Below are positions 30,703 through 39,139 of a stretch of 64,000 bases of DNA, in pieces (positions within the stretch are counted from its first letter, which is position 1; the number at the start of each line of letters is the position of its first letter). The notes beneath the pieces were generated by a model. It ran no database searches and had not been told where the DNA came from. It was given only the letters and a program-made list of their open reading frames with translations. This DNA comes from Streptomyces sp. R28. Lineage in GTDB: Bacteria; Actinomycetota; Actinomycetes; Streptomycetales; Streptomycetaceae. A program made the position numbers and the translations under genes. The stretch covers positions 124,001 to 188,000 of the forward strand of contig NZ_CP163439.1 of the NCBI RefSeq assembly GCF_041052385.1. The letters are read 5' to 3'.

Positions 30703-31461
30703 GTGTCGGACACAGGCGATCAGCGACAAGCGAGGCTCCGACTTGCGAGGCAGCGGCCGGCTCCGGACCGCGTGAGAGCACGGGTTCGGGGAGTGAACGG
30801 TCCGCCGGACCATACGTCGTCGCGGACCATCGACTGGGCCAGGTGGGGCACCGTTGTCGGAGTTGTCGTGGGCATCGGAAGTCTGTTGTTCACGGCTGTC
30901 GCCACGTACTACGGCGCCATGATCTCGCGGGATCAGCTCGAGCAGTCGCAGGACGATACACAGCAGAAATTTCGGGACCAGGCGAAGCGCGTCGCATACT
31001 GGGTGGATGAAATGCCAAACAGCATGACATATCATCCACGTCTGCACCTGATGAACCGGTCGCCCGACCCGCTGTCCTATGTGCGTATGGATTTCGCTGT
31101 ATTGACCAGAGGCGAAAACGGTCACGCGATCGAGGTTAGGTACCTGGCTGAACTTCCTGGGCTAGGGCCATGTTCGGACGTCAGCTATGGCATAGATATG
31201 TTGAGATATGGCCTGAAGGGACGCTTAGCGAAGGTCTCGCCTTCCAGCCTGTTCCTCCTCGACATCCGCTTGGACTTCACGGATCGCAATGGCGTCATGT
31301 GGCAACGCGACCGGTTCGGATTGAGGTCCATGCTGGATCCGGATTATCAGCTCGGCTTGCAGCGAAGAGGAAAGAGAACACAGTTCGGGACTGTGCAAGG
31401 TGAGCCTGCGGTGAGACGAGTGACATCATGCGAGGGACAAGCTTCGTACGGTGACGAATGA
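30703..31461 (+). CDS. single-pass membrane protein of unknown function, lower-GC
   Basis: A protein of up to 252 residues with one membrane helix (TVVGVVVGIGSLLFTAVATYYGAMI, about residues 45-70). An amphipathic, Gln-rich segment (EQSQDDTQQKFRDQAKRVAYWV) and a beta-rich C-terminal domain of about 150 residues follow. No family was recognised; the layout resembles actinomycete hypothetical proteins with an N-terminal anchor and cytoplasmic domain. Base composition is visibly lower in GC than its neighbours, and the gene contains an in-frame TTA codon (31225-31227), so translation may depend on the bldA tRNA. GTG 30703 has a close upstream GGGAGGG; GTG 30793 is an alternative. It adjoins IS630 debris, consistent with transfer. 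Confidence 0.6.
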   Translation: MSDTGDQRQARLRLARQRPAPDRVRARVRGVNGPPDHTSSRTIDWARWGTVVGVVVGIGSLLFTAVATYYGAMISRDQLEQSQDDTQQKFRDQAKRVAYWVDEMPNSMTYHPRLHLMNRSPDPLSYVRMDFAVLTRGENGHAIEVRYLAELPGLGPCSDVSYGIDMLRYGLKGRLAKVSPSSLFLLDIRLDFTDRNGVMWQRDRFGLRSMLDPDYQLGLQRRGKRTQFGTVQGEPAVRRVTSCEGQASYGDE

Positions 31462-31649
31462 CCTTCTCTGCGGGCGCGAACCCACGGTGCTGGTTGGCGG
31501 TGGCATTCCGTTTTTCCCCAGCGCGAGCGCCGGGTGGATCTCGAACTCGTCGAGACCCGCACCTTCAGCTCGCGCTTCGGAGTTCTCAGGAGGTGCCGGG
31601 TCTTGTCGGGGCGGGCCCGCGTCGGTTGCTCATGGTGGTGCTTGCCGTA

Positions 31650-32507
31650 TCAAGGACGTACGTCGACGTAATCGCCGGTGGCCTTGGCCGGGCCGGTGGT
31701 GGTGGTACCGGTGAAGTTCCAACGCCAGTAGCCGTCCTTGACCGCCTTGACCGTGGTGCGCAAAGTGCCGGTGCTGCTGGTGTTCACCGTGGCCACCGTG
31801 GTGTAGGTGCTGCTGTTCTTCGGGCGGAACTGCAGTTTCACGGCCTGGCCCGCGTATCCCGCGTACCGGTAGGTGTCCCAGTTGGCCCGTACGAGCTTGC
31901 CGGTGACGGTGATGCGAGCGCCCTTGGTCACCGGTTCCGGTGACGCGTTGACCGTGAGCCGGGCGGCACGCTTGAGGCCGAACGATCCCACGCCGGGGGC
32001 AAAGGCCGAGTCGCCGTCGTTGGCGTCGACCAAGGCGTCGACCGTCCATGTCCCCGCGCTGGCGTTGGCCAGGTCCACCAGGTCGTCGCTGCCCGAGGCC
32101 GGGTGGGCGTTGACGGTGAACCGCGTCGTGCACGCCGTCGCGGTCTCGCAGAACGCGTCGGTGGTGTAGAAACCGCCGTGCGGCCCCTTCAGATCCACAT
32201 CGGCGAAAGACAGACCGGACTCATCCGATCCGGTGACCGTGACCGGGAACACCACATCGTGTGTGACACCCACGATGACGTCATGTCCGGAGTTGACGGT
32301 GGCACCGCTGACCACCGGGACACTGGACGCGGCCTCGGCCGAGACTCCGAACCCCGCCAGCAGAACGGCGACGGCCCCCACCACGACACCGCGGCTGGAC
32401 GCACGACCGACGGGCTTGCGCCGTGGGGCCTGTGCGGCGGTGACGGGCGGAGCGATGTCGTGCCCGACGCTTTGTCTGTCGCCCGGTGGTACGGCGAAGC
32501 TGCTCAT
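31650..32507 (-). CDS. secreted Ig-like-domain protein
   Basis: A 285-residue protein with a long N-terminal region, one hydrophobic signal segment (GVVVGAVAVLLAGFGVSAEAA, about residues 40-60) and two beta-sandwich-like domains. The first (about 65-170) contains a probable disulphide (FCETATACTTRF). The second (about 185-285) is Thr-rich, ends VDVRP, and resembles Ig-like domains of actinomycete extracellular proteins (ITVTGKLVRANWDTYRYAGYAG). No catalytic motif is visible. A GGGAGG site precedes ATG 32507. Function is unknown, probably cell-surface or exported. Confidence 0.7.
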   Translation of the reverse strand: MSSFAVPPGDRQSVGHDIAPPVTAAQAPRRKPVGRASSRGVVVGAVAVLLAGFGVSAEAASSVPVVSGATVNSGHDVIVGVTHDVVFPVTVTGSDESGLSFADVDLKGPHGGFYTTDAFCETATACTTRFTVNAHPASGSDDLVDLANASAGTWTVDALVDANDGDSAFAPGVGSFGLKRAARLTVNASPEPVTKGARITVTGKLVRANWDTYRYAGYAGQAVKLQFRPKNSSTYTTVATVNTSSTGTLRTTVKAVKDGYWRWNFTGTTTTGPAKATGDYVDVRP

Positions 32508-32729
32508 GAATCCTCCCAGAGATGTCAGACCCTGCCACCAACCACCCCACAAGTGACGGCAGTTGATGGCGAGCGCGAGAGACGGCTGTATGTCACTCCC
32601 TACGACTGCCGAACCAGCCCGATCGTTGCCCCCGGCCAGGGATGGGGACGTCGGGGCCCACCGTTGCGATGGGCCCCGACGTGCGCGGCGTCAGCTGTTG
32701 TTGGCCTCGTCGGCGGGGGCCTCAGTGGC

Positions 32730-33866
32730 TCATCGGCCCTTCTCGTATTCGTTGAACTTGTTGATCAGGCCGTGGGCTGTGTTGTCGTCGGAGTCGATCC
32801 GGTGGACCTCGGCACCTCCGAAAGTGGCGGCCTCGGCACTGCGGGGGAACATGGCCTGCTCGTATTCGGTGAGCGCGGCCTCGACGTCGCCGGGGTGCGC
32901 CGCGAGGGCCTTGCCGAGTTCTGCGCCGTCGAGCATTGCCAGGTTGGCGCCTTCACCGTTCGGGGCCGTGAGGTGGGCGGCGTCGCCGAGCAAGGTCACC
33001 CCCGGCACCCGGTCCCACCGGTGCCCGGTCGGCAGCGCGTAGTGGGGGCGCAGGACCGGCGCGGTGTCGCCGTCGGTGATCAGCGCGGTGAGCTCCGGTG
33101 CCCAGCCGTCGAACTCTGCCGCGATCCGCGCGGTCGCCGTGGCCGCGTCGGTGAAATCGATGGCGGCGAACCAGTCCTGCGGCTTGGACAGCGCCACGTA
33201 GGTGTGCAGGGTGTCGCCGCTTTCCCGGTGCGCGAAGATCTCCTTGCCCGGCGAGGGCGCGATCATCGACCCGCCGCCGACCGCTTTCGCGGCTGCCGGG
33301 TGCCGACTGTCGGCGTCGAACAGGTAGGTCTCGACGAACGACGTGCCGGCGTACTCGGGTGTGGTGGCGGAGAGCAGCGGCCGCACCCGTGACCACGCGC
33401 CGTCCGCGCCGACCAGCAGGCTTGTGGTGGCGGTGGTGCCGTCGGCGAACGTCACCTCGTAGCGGCCCTCGCCGAGGGCCCGGGTGCTGCTGACCCTGTG
33501 CCCCCAGGTGACGGTGCCGGTCGGGAGTGAGTCGAGCAGGATCTGCCGCAGCTCGCCGCGCTGCACCTCGGGGCGTCCGCCCGTGCCGTCGTCGGCTTCG
33601 TCGAGCAGGACGGTCCCGTCCCGGTCGAGGACCCGCATCGCCTCGCGGCCCTCGAGGACGATGGCCAGGAACTCGTCCATCAGCCCGGCCGCCTTGAGGG
33701 CGAGCTGCCCGTTGTGGTCGTGGATGTCGAGCATCCCGCCCTGCATGCGAGCCGACGGGGAGGACTCGGCCTCGTAGACCGTGACCGGGATTCCATGGAC
33801 GTGCAGCACGCGGGCCAGGACGAGTCCGCCGAGTCCGGCGCCGATGATCGTGACGGGGATGTGCAT
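32730..33866 (-). CDS. TetX-like FAD-dependent monooxygenase (second copy)
   Basis: A 378-residue class A flavin monooxygenase with GAGLGGLVLARVLHVHG, the middle motif SLLVGADGAWSRVRPLL and the second FAD motif LLGDAAHLTAPNGEGANLAM. The N-terminal 80 residues are strikingly similar to the enzyme at 29074-30183 (shared YExESS, QGGMLDIH, LALxxAGLxDEF patterns), so the two are paralogues. The substrate is unknown. ATG 33866 follows GAGGAGCC; the longer frame upstream is translated repeat DNA. No regulator gene adjoins it directly, but five phased heptamers lie 80-140 bp upstream. Confidence 0.88.
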   Translation of the reverse strand: MHIPVTIIGAGLGGLVLARVLHVHGIPVTVYEAESSPSARMQGGMLDIHDHNGQLALKAAGLMDEFLAIVLEGREAMRVLDRDGTVLLDEADDGTGGRPEVQRGELRQILLDSLPTGTVTWGHRVSSTRALGEGRYEVTFADGTTATTSLLVGADGAWSRVRPLLSATTPEYAGTSFVETYLFDADSRHPAAAKAVGGGSMIAPSPGKEIFAHRESGDTLHTYVALSKPQDWFAAIDFTDAATATARIAAEFDGWAPELTALITDGDTAPVLRPHYALPTGHRWDRVPGVTLLGDAAHLTAPNGEGANLAMLDGAELGKALAAHPGDVEAALTEYEQAMFPRSAEAATFGGAEVHRIDSDDNTAHGLINKFNEYEKGR

Positions 33867-33946
33867 GGTGGCTCCTCGGGATCGGGGCCGCCCAGTGAGC
33901 TCCGGCCGGCCGTCTCCCGAAAGGTGCCAATCCCCGTCGACAAGGC

Positions 33947-34005
33947 ACCGACATCCGACCGACAGCCGCCCAAATCCACCGACATCCACCGACAGCTGAC
34001 CGACA
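33947..34005 (-). repeat. five phased heptamers TGTCGGT upstream of the FAD monooxygenase
   Basis: ACCGACA (TGTCGGT on the coding strand) begins at 33947, 33958, 33978, 33988 and 33999, i.e. steps of 11, 20, 10 and 11 bp, close to whole helical turns. Such same-face heptamer arrays are typical of binding sites for activators of the SARP/OmpR type. Confidence 0.6.
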
Positions 34006-34043
34006 CCGCAGATCAGTCCCGGCACCTACCCGGAGTGGCGTTC

Positions 34044-34068
34044 AGCCCCGCGTCCGGTACGCGGGGCT
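34044..34068 (-). terminator. hairpin terminator downstream of the GlxA-type regulator gene
   Basis: AGCCCCGCGT pairs perfectly with ACGCGGGGCT around a 5-nt loop. It lies 125 bp past the stop of the regulator gene and before the monooxygenase control region. Confidence 0.6.
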
Positions 34069-34192
34069 GGAGTTCTTCAGTTCCGGCCGTCGGCACCTTC
34101 AACGGGTGCGCGGCACTGTTCATCAGCTTGTTCTGGATGCTCCGAGGTGGTTGGTGAACCGTGGGTGACCGAGCCGTCATTGGTCCTGGGGG

Positions 34193-35167
34193 TCAGTGGG
34201 TGCGTGAGCGGAAGGTGCGGCGGTAGGCGTCCGGGGGCACGCCGACGGTGCGGTTGAAGTGTCGGCGCATTGTCGTGGCGGTGCCCATGCCGGTGGCTGT
34301 TGCGATGGTGTCGATGCTGTCGTCGGTCTTTTCCAGGAGTTCCTGGGCGTGGCGGATTCGCTGGGTCAGCAGCCACTGCAGGGGGGTGGTGCCGGTCGCG
34401 GCTTTGAAGTGGCGGCCCAGGTGGCGTGAGCTCATCCGTGCCTGGCGGGCCAGGTCTTGCACGGTGAGCGGATGGGCGAGCCGTTCGATGATCCAGGGCA
34501 ACAGGGCGGCGAGGGGGTGGTCGTCCCGGGCGGGTACCGGGGTGGTGACGAACTGAGCCTGGCCGCCGGCCCGGTGCGGCGGTACGACCAGGCGGCGGGC
34601 GGCGGCGTTGGCAGTCGACGAGCCGTGGTCGAGGCGGACGAGGTGCAGGCAGAGGTCCATGGCGGCGGCTTTGCCGGCGGAGGTGAGGACGGTGCCGTTG
34701 TCGACGTAGAGAACGTCTGGGTCGACTTCGACCCGGGGGTAACGGGCGGCCAGGGCCTCGGTGTGCGCCCAGTGTGTGGTGGCGCGCTTGCCGTCCAGCA
34801 GGCCGGCCGCGGCCAGCACGAAGGCGCCCGTGCACAGGGAGACCAATCGCGCACCCGCCGTGTGGGCGGCGCGTAGCGCGTCGAGGAGTTCGGGGGGCGG
34901 GTCCTGGTCGACGTCGGCCCAGCCCGGGACGATCACGGTGTCGGCGTACTGAAGGTGGTCGAGTGCGAGGTCGGGCTCGAGGCGGAATCGGCCGACCTGT
35001 ACGGCGGCCGGTCCGCAGACGGTGAGCTCGTACCAGGGGGCCGTTGGGCCGGCGGGGCCGACGGGCGGAGCGGCGAAGACCTCGTATGCCAGGGACAGTT
35101 CGAAATGCAGCATCCCGTCGGTGACGGCCAGCGCAAGGGTACCCATGTCCGTAATTGTATGGGTCAT
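34193..35167 (-). CDS. GlxA-family AraC-type transcriptional regulator
   Basis: A 324-residue regulator. Residues about 10-185 form a DJ-1/PfpI-like domain with the pseudo-nucleophile region ARLVSLCTGAFVLAAAGLLDGKRATTHW. Residues about 220-320 form an AraC double helix-turn-helix (LTVQDLARQARMSSRHLGRHFKAATGTTPLQWLLTQRI and a second HTH ending PDAYRRTFRS). It is divergent from a saccharopine-dehydrogenase-like reductase across 80 bp. TGTCCG half-sites occur at 35146, 35214 and in reverse at 35175, so it probably regulates that gene. Confidence 0.85.
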   Translation of the reverse strand: MTHTITDMGTLALAVTDGMLHFELSLAYEVFAAPPVGPAGPTAPWYELTVCGPAAVQVGRFRLEPDLALDHLQYADTVIVPGWADVDQDPPPELLDALRAAHTAGARLVSLCTGAFVLAAAGLLDGKRATTHWAHTEALAARYPRVEVDPDVLYVDNGTVLTSAGKAAAMDLCLHLVRLDHGSSTANAAARRLVVPPHRAGGQAQFVTTPVPARDDHPLAALLPWIIERLAHPLTVQDLARQARMSSRHLGRHFKAATGTTPLQWLLTQRIRHAQELLEKTDDSIDTIATATGMGTATTMRRHFNRTVGVPPDAYRRTFRSRTH

Positions 35168-35247
35168 GTCGTTCCGGACACTCGCGGTCTGGTGCTCACG
35201 CACGTCAGGATGTCCGCAGTGGATCATTCGAGCACAGGGGAGAGCTC

Positions 35248-36276
35248 ATGGGATCGGGGCAGATGGTGGCGGTGTTCGGCGCGTACGGGCACACGGGGCG
35301 GTTCGTGGTGGCGGAGCTGCAGAAGCGCGGGTTCGTCCCGGTTCTCTCGGGCCGTGACGCGGACAAGCTGCGCATGTCGGCGTCCGGGTCGGGACTTGAG
35401 ACCCGGACGGCGTCGGTTGACGATCCGGTCTCGCTCGACCGCGCGCTGGCCGGGACGGCGGCCGTGATCAACTGTGCCGGGCCGTTCGCCACGACGGCCG
35501 CCCCCGTGATCGAGGCGGCCCTGCGGGCCGGGATCCCGTATCTGGACGTGGCGGCCGAGATCGAGGCCAACGTCGATACGTTCGCGCACTTCACGGACCG
35601 TGCCCGCGCCGCGGGAGCGGTGATCGTTCCCGCGATGGCCTTCTTCGGCGGTCTCGGCGATCTGCTGGCCACCGCGGCGATGGGTGACTGGACGGCGGCC
35701 GACGAGGCGCACATCGCGTACGGGCTGAGCAGTTGGCACCCCACAGAGGGGACGCGCGCCTCGGGGACGATCTCCCGGGAGCGGCGGGACGGCCGGCGTG
35801 TCCGCTACGCGAACGGGCAGCTGGAGTACCGCACTGACAACCCGCCCACCCTCAAGTGGCCCTTCCCTGAACCGATGGGCACGCGGGCCGTCATCGGGGA
35901 GTTCACGATGGCTGACGTCGTCACCGTTCCCAGCCACCTGTCCATTCCCGAGGTGTGCACCTACATGGTGGTCGAGGCGGCCAGGGATCTGTCAGCCCCG
36001 GACACGCCGGCACCTGCCGCGGTCGACGAGAGCGGGCGGTCCGCGCAGACCTTCCTGGTCGATGTCGTCGTGCGCTCCGGTGACACCGAACGGCGTGCTG
36101 TGGCAAGCGGCCAGGACATCTACGCCGTCACCGCACCGCTCGTCGTGGAAGCGGTCGACCGCATCCTCACGGGACGGACCAGGGCGGTCGGTGTCGCCTC
36201 TGCCGGCGAGATCTTCGATGCGGCCGATTTCCTGCGCGCGTTGTTCCCGCACGTCGACCTGGAGCTGCGTCTGTAG
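35248..36276 (+). CDS. saccharopine dehydrogenase-like NAD(P)-binding protein
   Basis: A 342-residue Rossmann-fold protein. The N-terminus MVAVFGAYGHTGRFVVAEL carries the GxxGxxG nucleotide motif. Then SGRDADKL and ALAGTAAVINCAGPF follow, the pattern of the saccharopine dehydrogenase NADP-binding family (also seen in trans-acting enoyl reductases). The C-terminal half is the mixed alpha/beta substrate domain. The reaction is unknown. ATG 35248 has an AGGGGAGAG site. It is controlled presumably by the divergent GlxA-type regulator. Confidence 0.8.
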   Translation: MGSGQMVAVFGAYGHTGRFVVAELQKRGFVPVLSGRDADKLRMSASGSGLETRTASVDDPVSLDRALAGTAAVINCAGPFATTAAPVIEAALRAGIPYLDVAAEIEANVDTFAHFTDRARAAGAVIVPAMAFFGGLGDLLATAAMGDWTAADEAHIAYGLSSWHPTEGTRASGTISRERRDGRRVRYANGQLEYRTDNPPTLKWPFPEPMGTRAVIGEFTMADVVTVPSHLSIPEVCTYMVVEAARDLSAPDTPAPAAVDESGRSAQTFLVDVVVRSGDTERRAVASGQDIYAVTAPLVVEAVDRILTGRTRAVGVASAGEIFDAADFLRALFPHVDLELRL

Positions 36277-36469
36277 CGGGCCGGCCGACTGCGCTGTACG
36301 CCGGAGTGCTGTGCTTGCTGTGCTGCGGCGCGCGTGACCGCGGAGCAGTTGAGGACATCGGCTCGCTGGTGGGCAGCAGCAGCGGTCATGTGGCCGGGGG
36401 ATCACGGACGTGCCTGGGTTCGATTCAGCGACCTGCCGGAAGGCGCCTGCTGCCGAGCCGGGTGGCGGG

Positions 36470-37003
36470 TCAGGAGGCGTCGGCGTAGGCGAGATGGGTG
36501 GCGCAAACGGTGCACCGGAAGAGCATGGCGCTTGCTCCTTCACCGAGGTGGGTCAGGAAGTGTTCGAGCGTGGATGCCTCGTGCCAGCCGCCCATACGCA
36601 GGTCGACACGGAGCTGGTCAAGGGCCTCGGGGTGGCCCGCCAGCTCCGTGTAACCGACTTCGCCGATGAAGGCGGCAGCGTCCTGGCAGTGGACGAGCCA
36701 GTGCGGATCCTGCCAGGCGTGGAAGCCAGGGGTGCCAAGCGTGACTTCGTGCAGGGTCTCTTCGCTGACGCCGTTCAGCCCGTAGGCGTCGCTGAATTCA
36801 CCTGCGAATCGTTCGGCGGCGCTGCCGTCGGCGATGCACCAAGGGCAGAACTGCCCGTTGACCTCCTGGGCGGTGTAGAAGGCCGCGGTGTAGATCCACC
36901 CGGTGCTGCGGTTGCAGCAGATGCACTCCTCGGGGCTCTCGTGGATGGCTCCGGTAGCGAGGGGATCGGGGTGGTAGCGGAAGGCGGGCAGAGGGGTACT
37001 CAC
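36470..37003 (-). CDS. CbrC family protein
   Basis: A 177-residue protein matching CbrC/UPF0167: LPAFRYHPDPLATGAIHESPEECICCNRSTGWIYTAAFYT, then FCPWCIADGSAAERF and WQDPHWLVHCQDAAAF. The two CxxC-type pairs suggest a zinc-binding core. In Escherichia coli cbrC has been connected with colicin E2 tolerance; the biochemical role is unknown. The start is GTG 37003, which overlaps (GTGA) the stop of a 25-codon open frame beginning at 37077, so it may be translationally coupled to a short leader. Confidence 0.8.
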   Translation of the reverse strand: MSTPLPAFRYHPDPLATGAIHESPEECICCNRSTGWIYTAAFYTAQEVNGQFCPWCIADGSAAERFAGEFSDAYGLNGVSEETLHEVTLGTPGFHAWQDPHWLVHCQDAAAFIGEVGYTELAGHPEALDQLRVDLRMGGWHEASTLEHFLTHLGEGASAMLFRCTVCATHLAYADAS

Positions 37004-37493
37004 TGCTGCCCGACAAGGGTGATGCCGACCTCGTGGGCGGTGATGTGTGCGCCGGCAGCCACGTCTATGAGCCTCATGGGGGTGCAGTCTGTCCGCAAGC
37101 AGGCTGGTGATCAAGGCGCTATCGACCGAGGAGCCATTCCCACAGAGCTGCCGCCAACGCGCAGCAGCGTGGCCGACAGGGGCAGGTCGTGATGATGGGG
37201 GGAAGGAGTTACCCCTGACCGAACAGCCCCCGTCCGACGGCAAAAACGCATCTGCCACCGGGACCGCCGGGACCTGCGGGACCGCCAAAAACTACGAGCT
37301 CGGGCCAGGCATGCCCTGCAAGATCCTGACGATCAACGCTCGGGTCGCCAAGGGCCTCCGTGCGTCGGAGACTTCGGGTTCGTTCTGTAACGCTTTTCGC
37401 GCCTCGCCCCAAGAACAAGTGACACGCCTTTGAAGAACTCCGGTGAACCTCCGTCAAGGATGACCGGGGAGCCTTTAGGAGAAGGAGACACTT
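37004..37493. other. about 490-bp spacer with possible small ORFs
   Basis: On the minus strand a 25-codon frame (37000-37077, MRLIDVAAGAHITAHEVGITLVG then QQ) ends in the GTGA overlap with the CbrC gene. On the plus strand GGAAGGAG followed six bases later by CTG at 37213 opens a 75-codon frame to 37433 encoding a Thr/Gly/Ala-rich, three-Cys peptide. Neither resembles a known family. The end of the spacer holds GAAGGAG for the following sigma-factor gene. Confidence 0.3.
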
Positions 37494-37912
37494 GTGGATG
37501 AGGCGAAACGGTTACGGGGCGGGCCCGCCGCGGCGGTACGTGACCCGCGGCTCTTCGAGGAGTTCTACCGGCGTCACGTGGACGCGGTGATGCGTTTCGT
37601 GGCCCGGCGTGTGGACGACCCGCACACGGCGGCCGACCTGACGGCCGAGATCTTCGTCGCCGTTCTCGACTCGGCCCACTCCTGCCGGCCTCGCCTGGGC
37701 AGCGAGACAGCCTGGCTGTACGGCATCGCACGCAACGTCGTGTCATCGGAGCGCCGCCGCATCGCCCGGGAGACCGAACGCGATCTACGCATCTCGGGGC
37801 GGCGGCTGCTGGAGCCCGACGACATCGCCCGCATCGAGGACAAACTCGACGCAGAGAGCCCCGGGCGGCTCGTCCTGGCCGCGCTCGCGAGGCTTCCCGA
37901 GGACGAGCGGGC
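37494..37912 (+). pseudogene. ECF-type RNA polymerase sigma factor, truncated after region 2
   Basis: It starts at GTG with GAAGGAGA upstream. It shows sigma region 2 intact: LFEEFYRRHVDAVMRFVARRVDDPHTAADLTAEIFVAVLD and SETAWLYGIARNVVSSERRR (core-binding and -10-recognition helices). A linker and RLPEDERA follow, the first turn of region 4. The sequence then leaves the family, so the -35-binding helix-turn-helix is missing; the frame runs on to 37982 in unrelated Cys-rich sequence. An intact promoter-like leader could still express a region-2-only protein. Confidence 0.75.
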
Positions 37913-37924
37913 CGACGGCCGCAG

Positions 37925-38053
37925 GACAATCCCGCACTCGAAGCGGCGTTCTTCGCCGTGCTGCTGCCCCTGTGCGTGCTGACCCACCGCTACATCCAAG
38001 CGCCGAGCCAGGCCTGGGCCCACAGACTGGCACGCCACGTGCAGCAACCGTGA
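37925..38053 (+). pseudogene. membrane acyltransferase C-terminal fragment
   Basis: A 42-codon frame reads NPALEAAFFAVLLPLCVLTHRYIQAPSQAWAHRLARHVQQP then stop. A hydrophobic helix followed by the HRYIQAP-type end is typical of the last transmembrane segment of acyltransferase-3 proteins (TYRYVEAP). It is joined directly to the truncated sigma-factor gene, marking a deletion junction near 37915. Confidence 0.45.
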
Positions 38054-38168
38054 CGAGTGCACCTGCCGAACCGCCTGGAGCGGTGCGGATGCTGACGCGT
38101 GTGTGCCGGCACCGTTCAACCATTGGCGGAGCCTCAGTGAGATCGGTAGGTTCTCCGTGGTGACCTTG

Positions 38169-39053
38169 ATGGAGACGCAGGGCCTCGCGTCGATGGGCGA
38201 CGGGGCGCAGTTACGTTGGACGGTGCTGGGAGACACGACTCGGCAGCCGCCCGTGGTCATGCTCCACGGCGGCCCGGGTCTGCCGGACTACCTGGGCGAT
38301 GTCGCCCCCATGATCGCGGACCTCGCGCCCGTGTACCGATACGACCAGCGTGGCACAGGCCAATCCCCGTGGCGGGGCCGCCATTCCTTGGCCCGGCATG
38401 TCGACGATCTCGCCGCGCTGCTCGACGCATGGGACGTACCCAAGGCCGTGTTGATCGGGCACTCCTACGGCACCGACCTGGCAAGCCGGTTCTGCCTGAC
38501 GCACTCCGACCGCGTTGCCGCGATGCTGCTGATGTGCGGGCCGTTCGTCGGTGATTGGCGCACCGGGTACCGAGCGGAGCGCGACCGCCGTATGTCCGCA
38601 GCACAGCAGAAGCGGCTTCGCGAACTGGAGGAGTTGCCGCACCGCACGGAGGAGCAGGAAGTCGAGCTGCTCACGCTGGCCTGGTTCACCGACCACGCCG
38701 ATCCCGTACGCAGGTGGGACTGGGCCGCGCGGGGCGCCCGGGAGCGGCGCCCCGTCAACTGGGCCATGAACCGCGAACTCGGCAAGGCAGGACACACGGA
38801 TCCGCTCGACGATCACCTGGCCGAGCTGCGCGCGTGCCTGCCCTCGCGCACGGAACTCATCGGTGGGTGCGACGATCCCCGCCCTCTGGCGGCACTTGAA
38901 TCACTCGCGCGCCGGCTCGCCCTTCCGTTGACGCGGGTCGAAAGCGCCGGGCACGAGCCCTGGTTGGAACAGCCCGACGCCGTACGCGCGCACCTTCGAC
39001 GGTTCGTACAAGGCACTCCGGGCACATCGGAATTCGACCAGTTCCCCGGCTGA
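38169..39053 (+). CDS. alpha/beta hydrolase (proline iminopeptidase-like, S33)
   Basis: A 294-residue alpha/beta-fold hydrolase. The oxyanion motif is HGGPGLPDY, YRYDQRGTGQSPW is typical of S33 peptidases, the nucleophile Ser is in GHSYGTD, and the catalytic His is in AGHEPWLEQP. Such proteins release N-terminal residues or act as esterases; the substrate is not clear. ATG 38169 is the likely start (GTG 38160 possible); the longer frame upstream overlaps the acyltransferase relic. It is followed 87 bp later by the convergent PfkB/aldolase operon. Confidence 0.8.
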   Translation: METQGLASMGDGAQLRWTVLGDTTRQPPVVMLHGGPGLPDYLGDVAPMIADLAPVYRYDQRGTGQSPWRGRHSLARHVDDLAALLDAWDVPKAVLIGHSYGTDLASRFCLTHSDRVAAMLLMCGPFVGDWRTGYRAERDRRMSAAQQKRLRELEELPHRTEEQEVELLTLAWFTDHADPVRRWDWAARGARERRPVNWAMNRELGKAGHTDPLDDHLAELRACLPSRTELIGGCDDPRPLAALESLARRLALPLTRVESAGHEPWLEQPDAVRAHLRRFVQGTPGTSEFDQFPG

Positions 39054-39139
39054 CGTCATCCTCAACACGTCGCTGCCCTGCGGGAGTTCGGAACCTCCGC
39101 CCGCACGCTCGCCGCACCGCCCTCGCCCCTCACGTCACA

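Noticed and set aside
34044-34068. Right-end hairpin of an IS200/IS605 element
   Set aside because: No TnpB or TnpA sequence adjoins it; a terminator for the GlxA-type gene is simpler.
36330-36430. tRNA-like T-loop (GGTTCGATTC)
   Set aside because: Flanking bases do not form a 5-bp T stem and no acceptor or anticodon arm can be drawn.
37213-37433. Small secreted or RiPP precursor-like peptide with CTG start
   Set aside because: Good ribosome-site spacing but no leader/core pattern, no maturation genes and a rare start codon.
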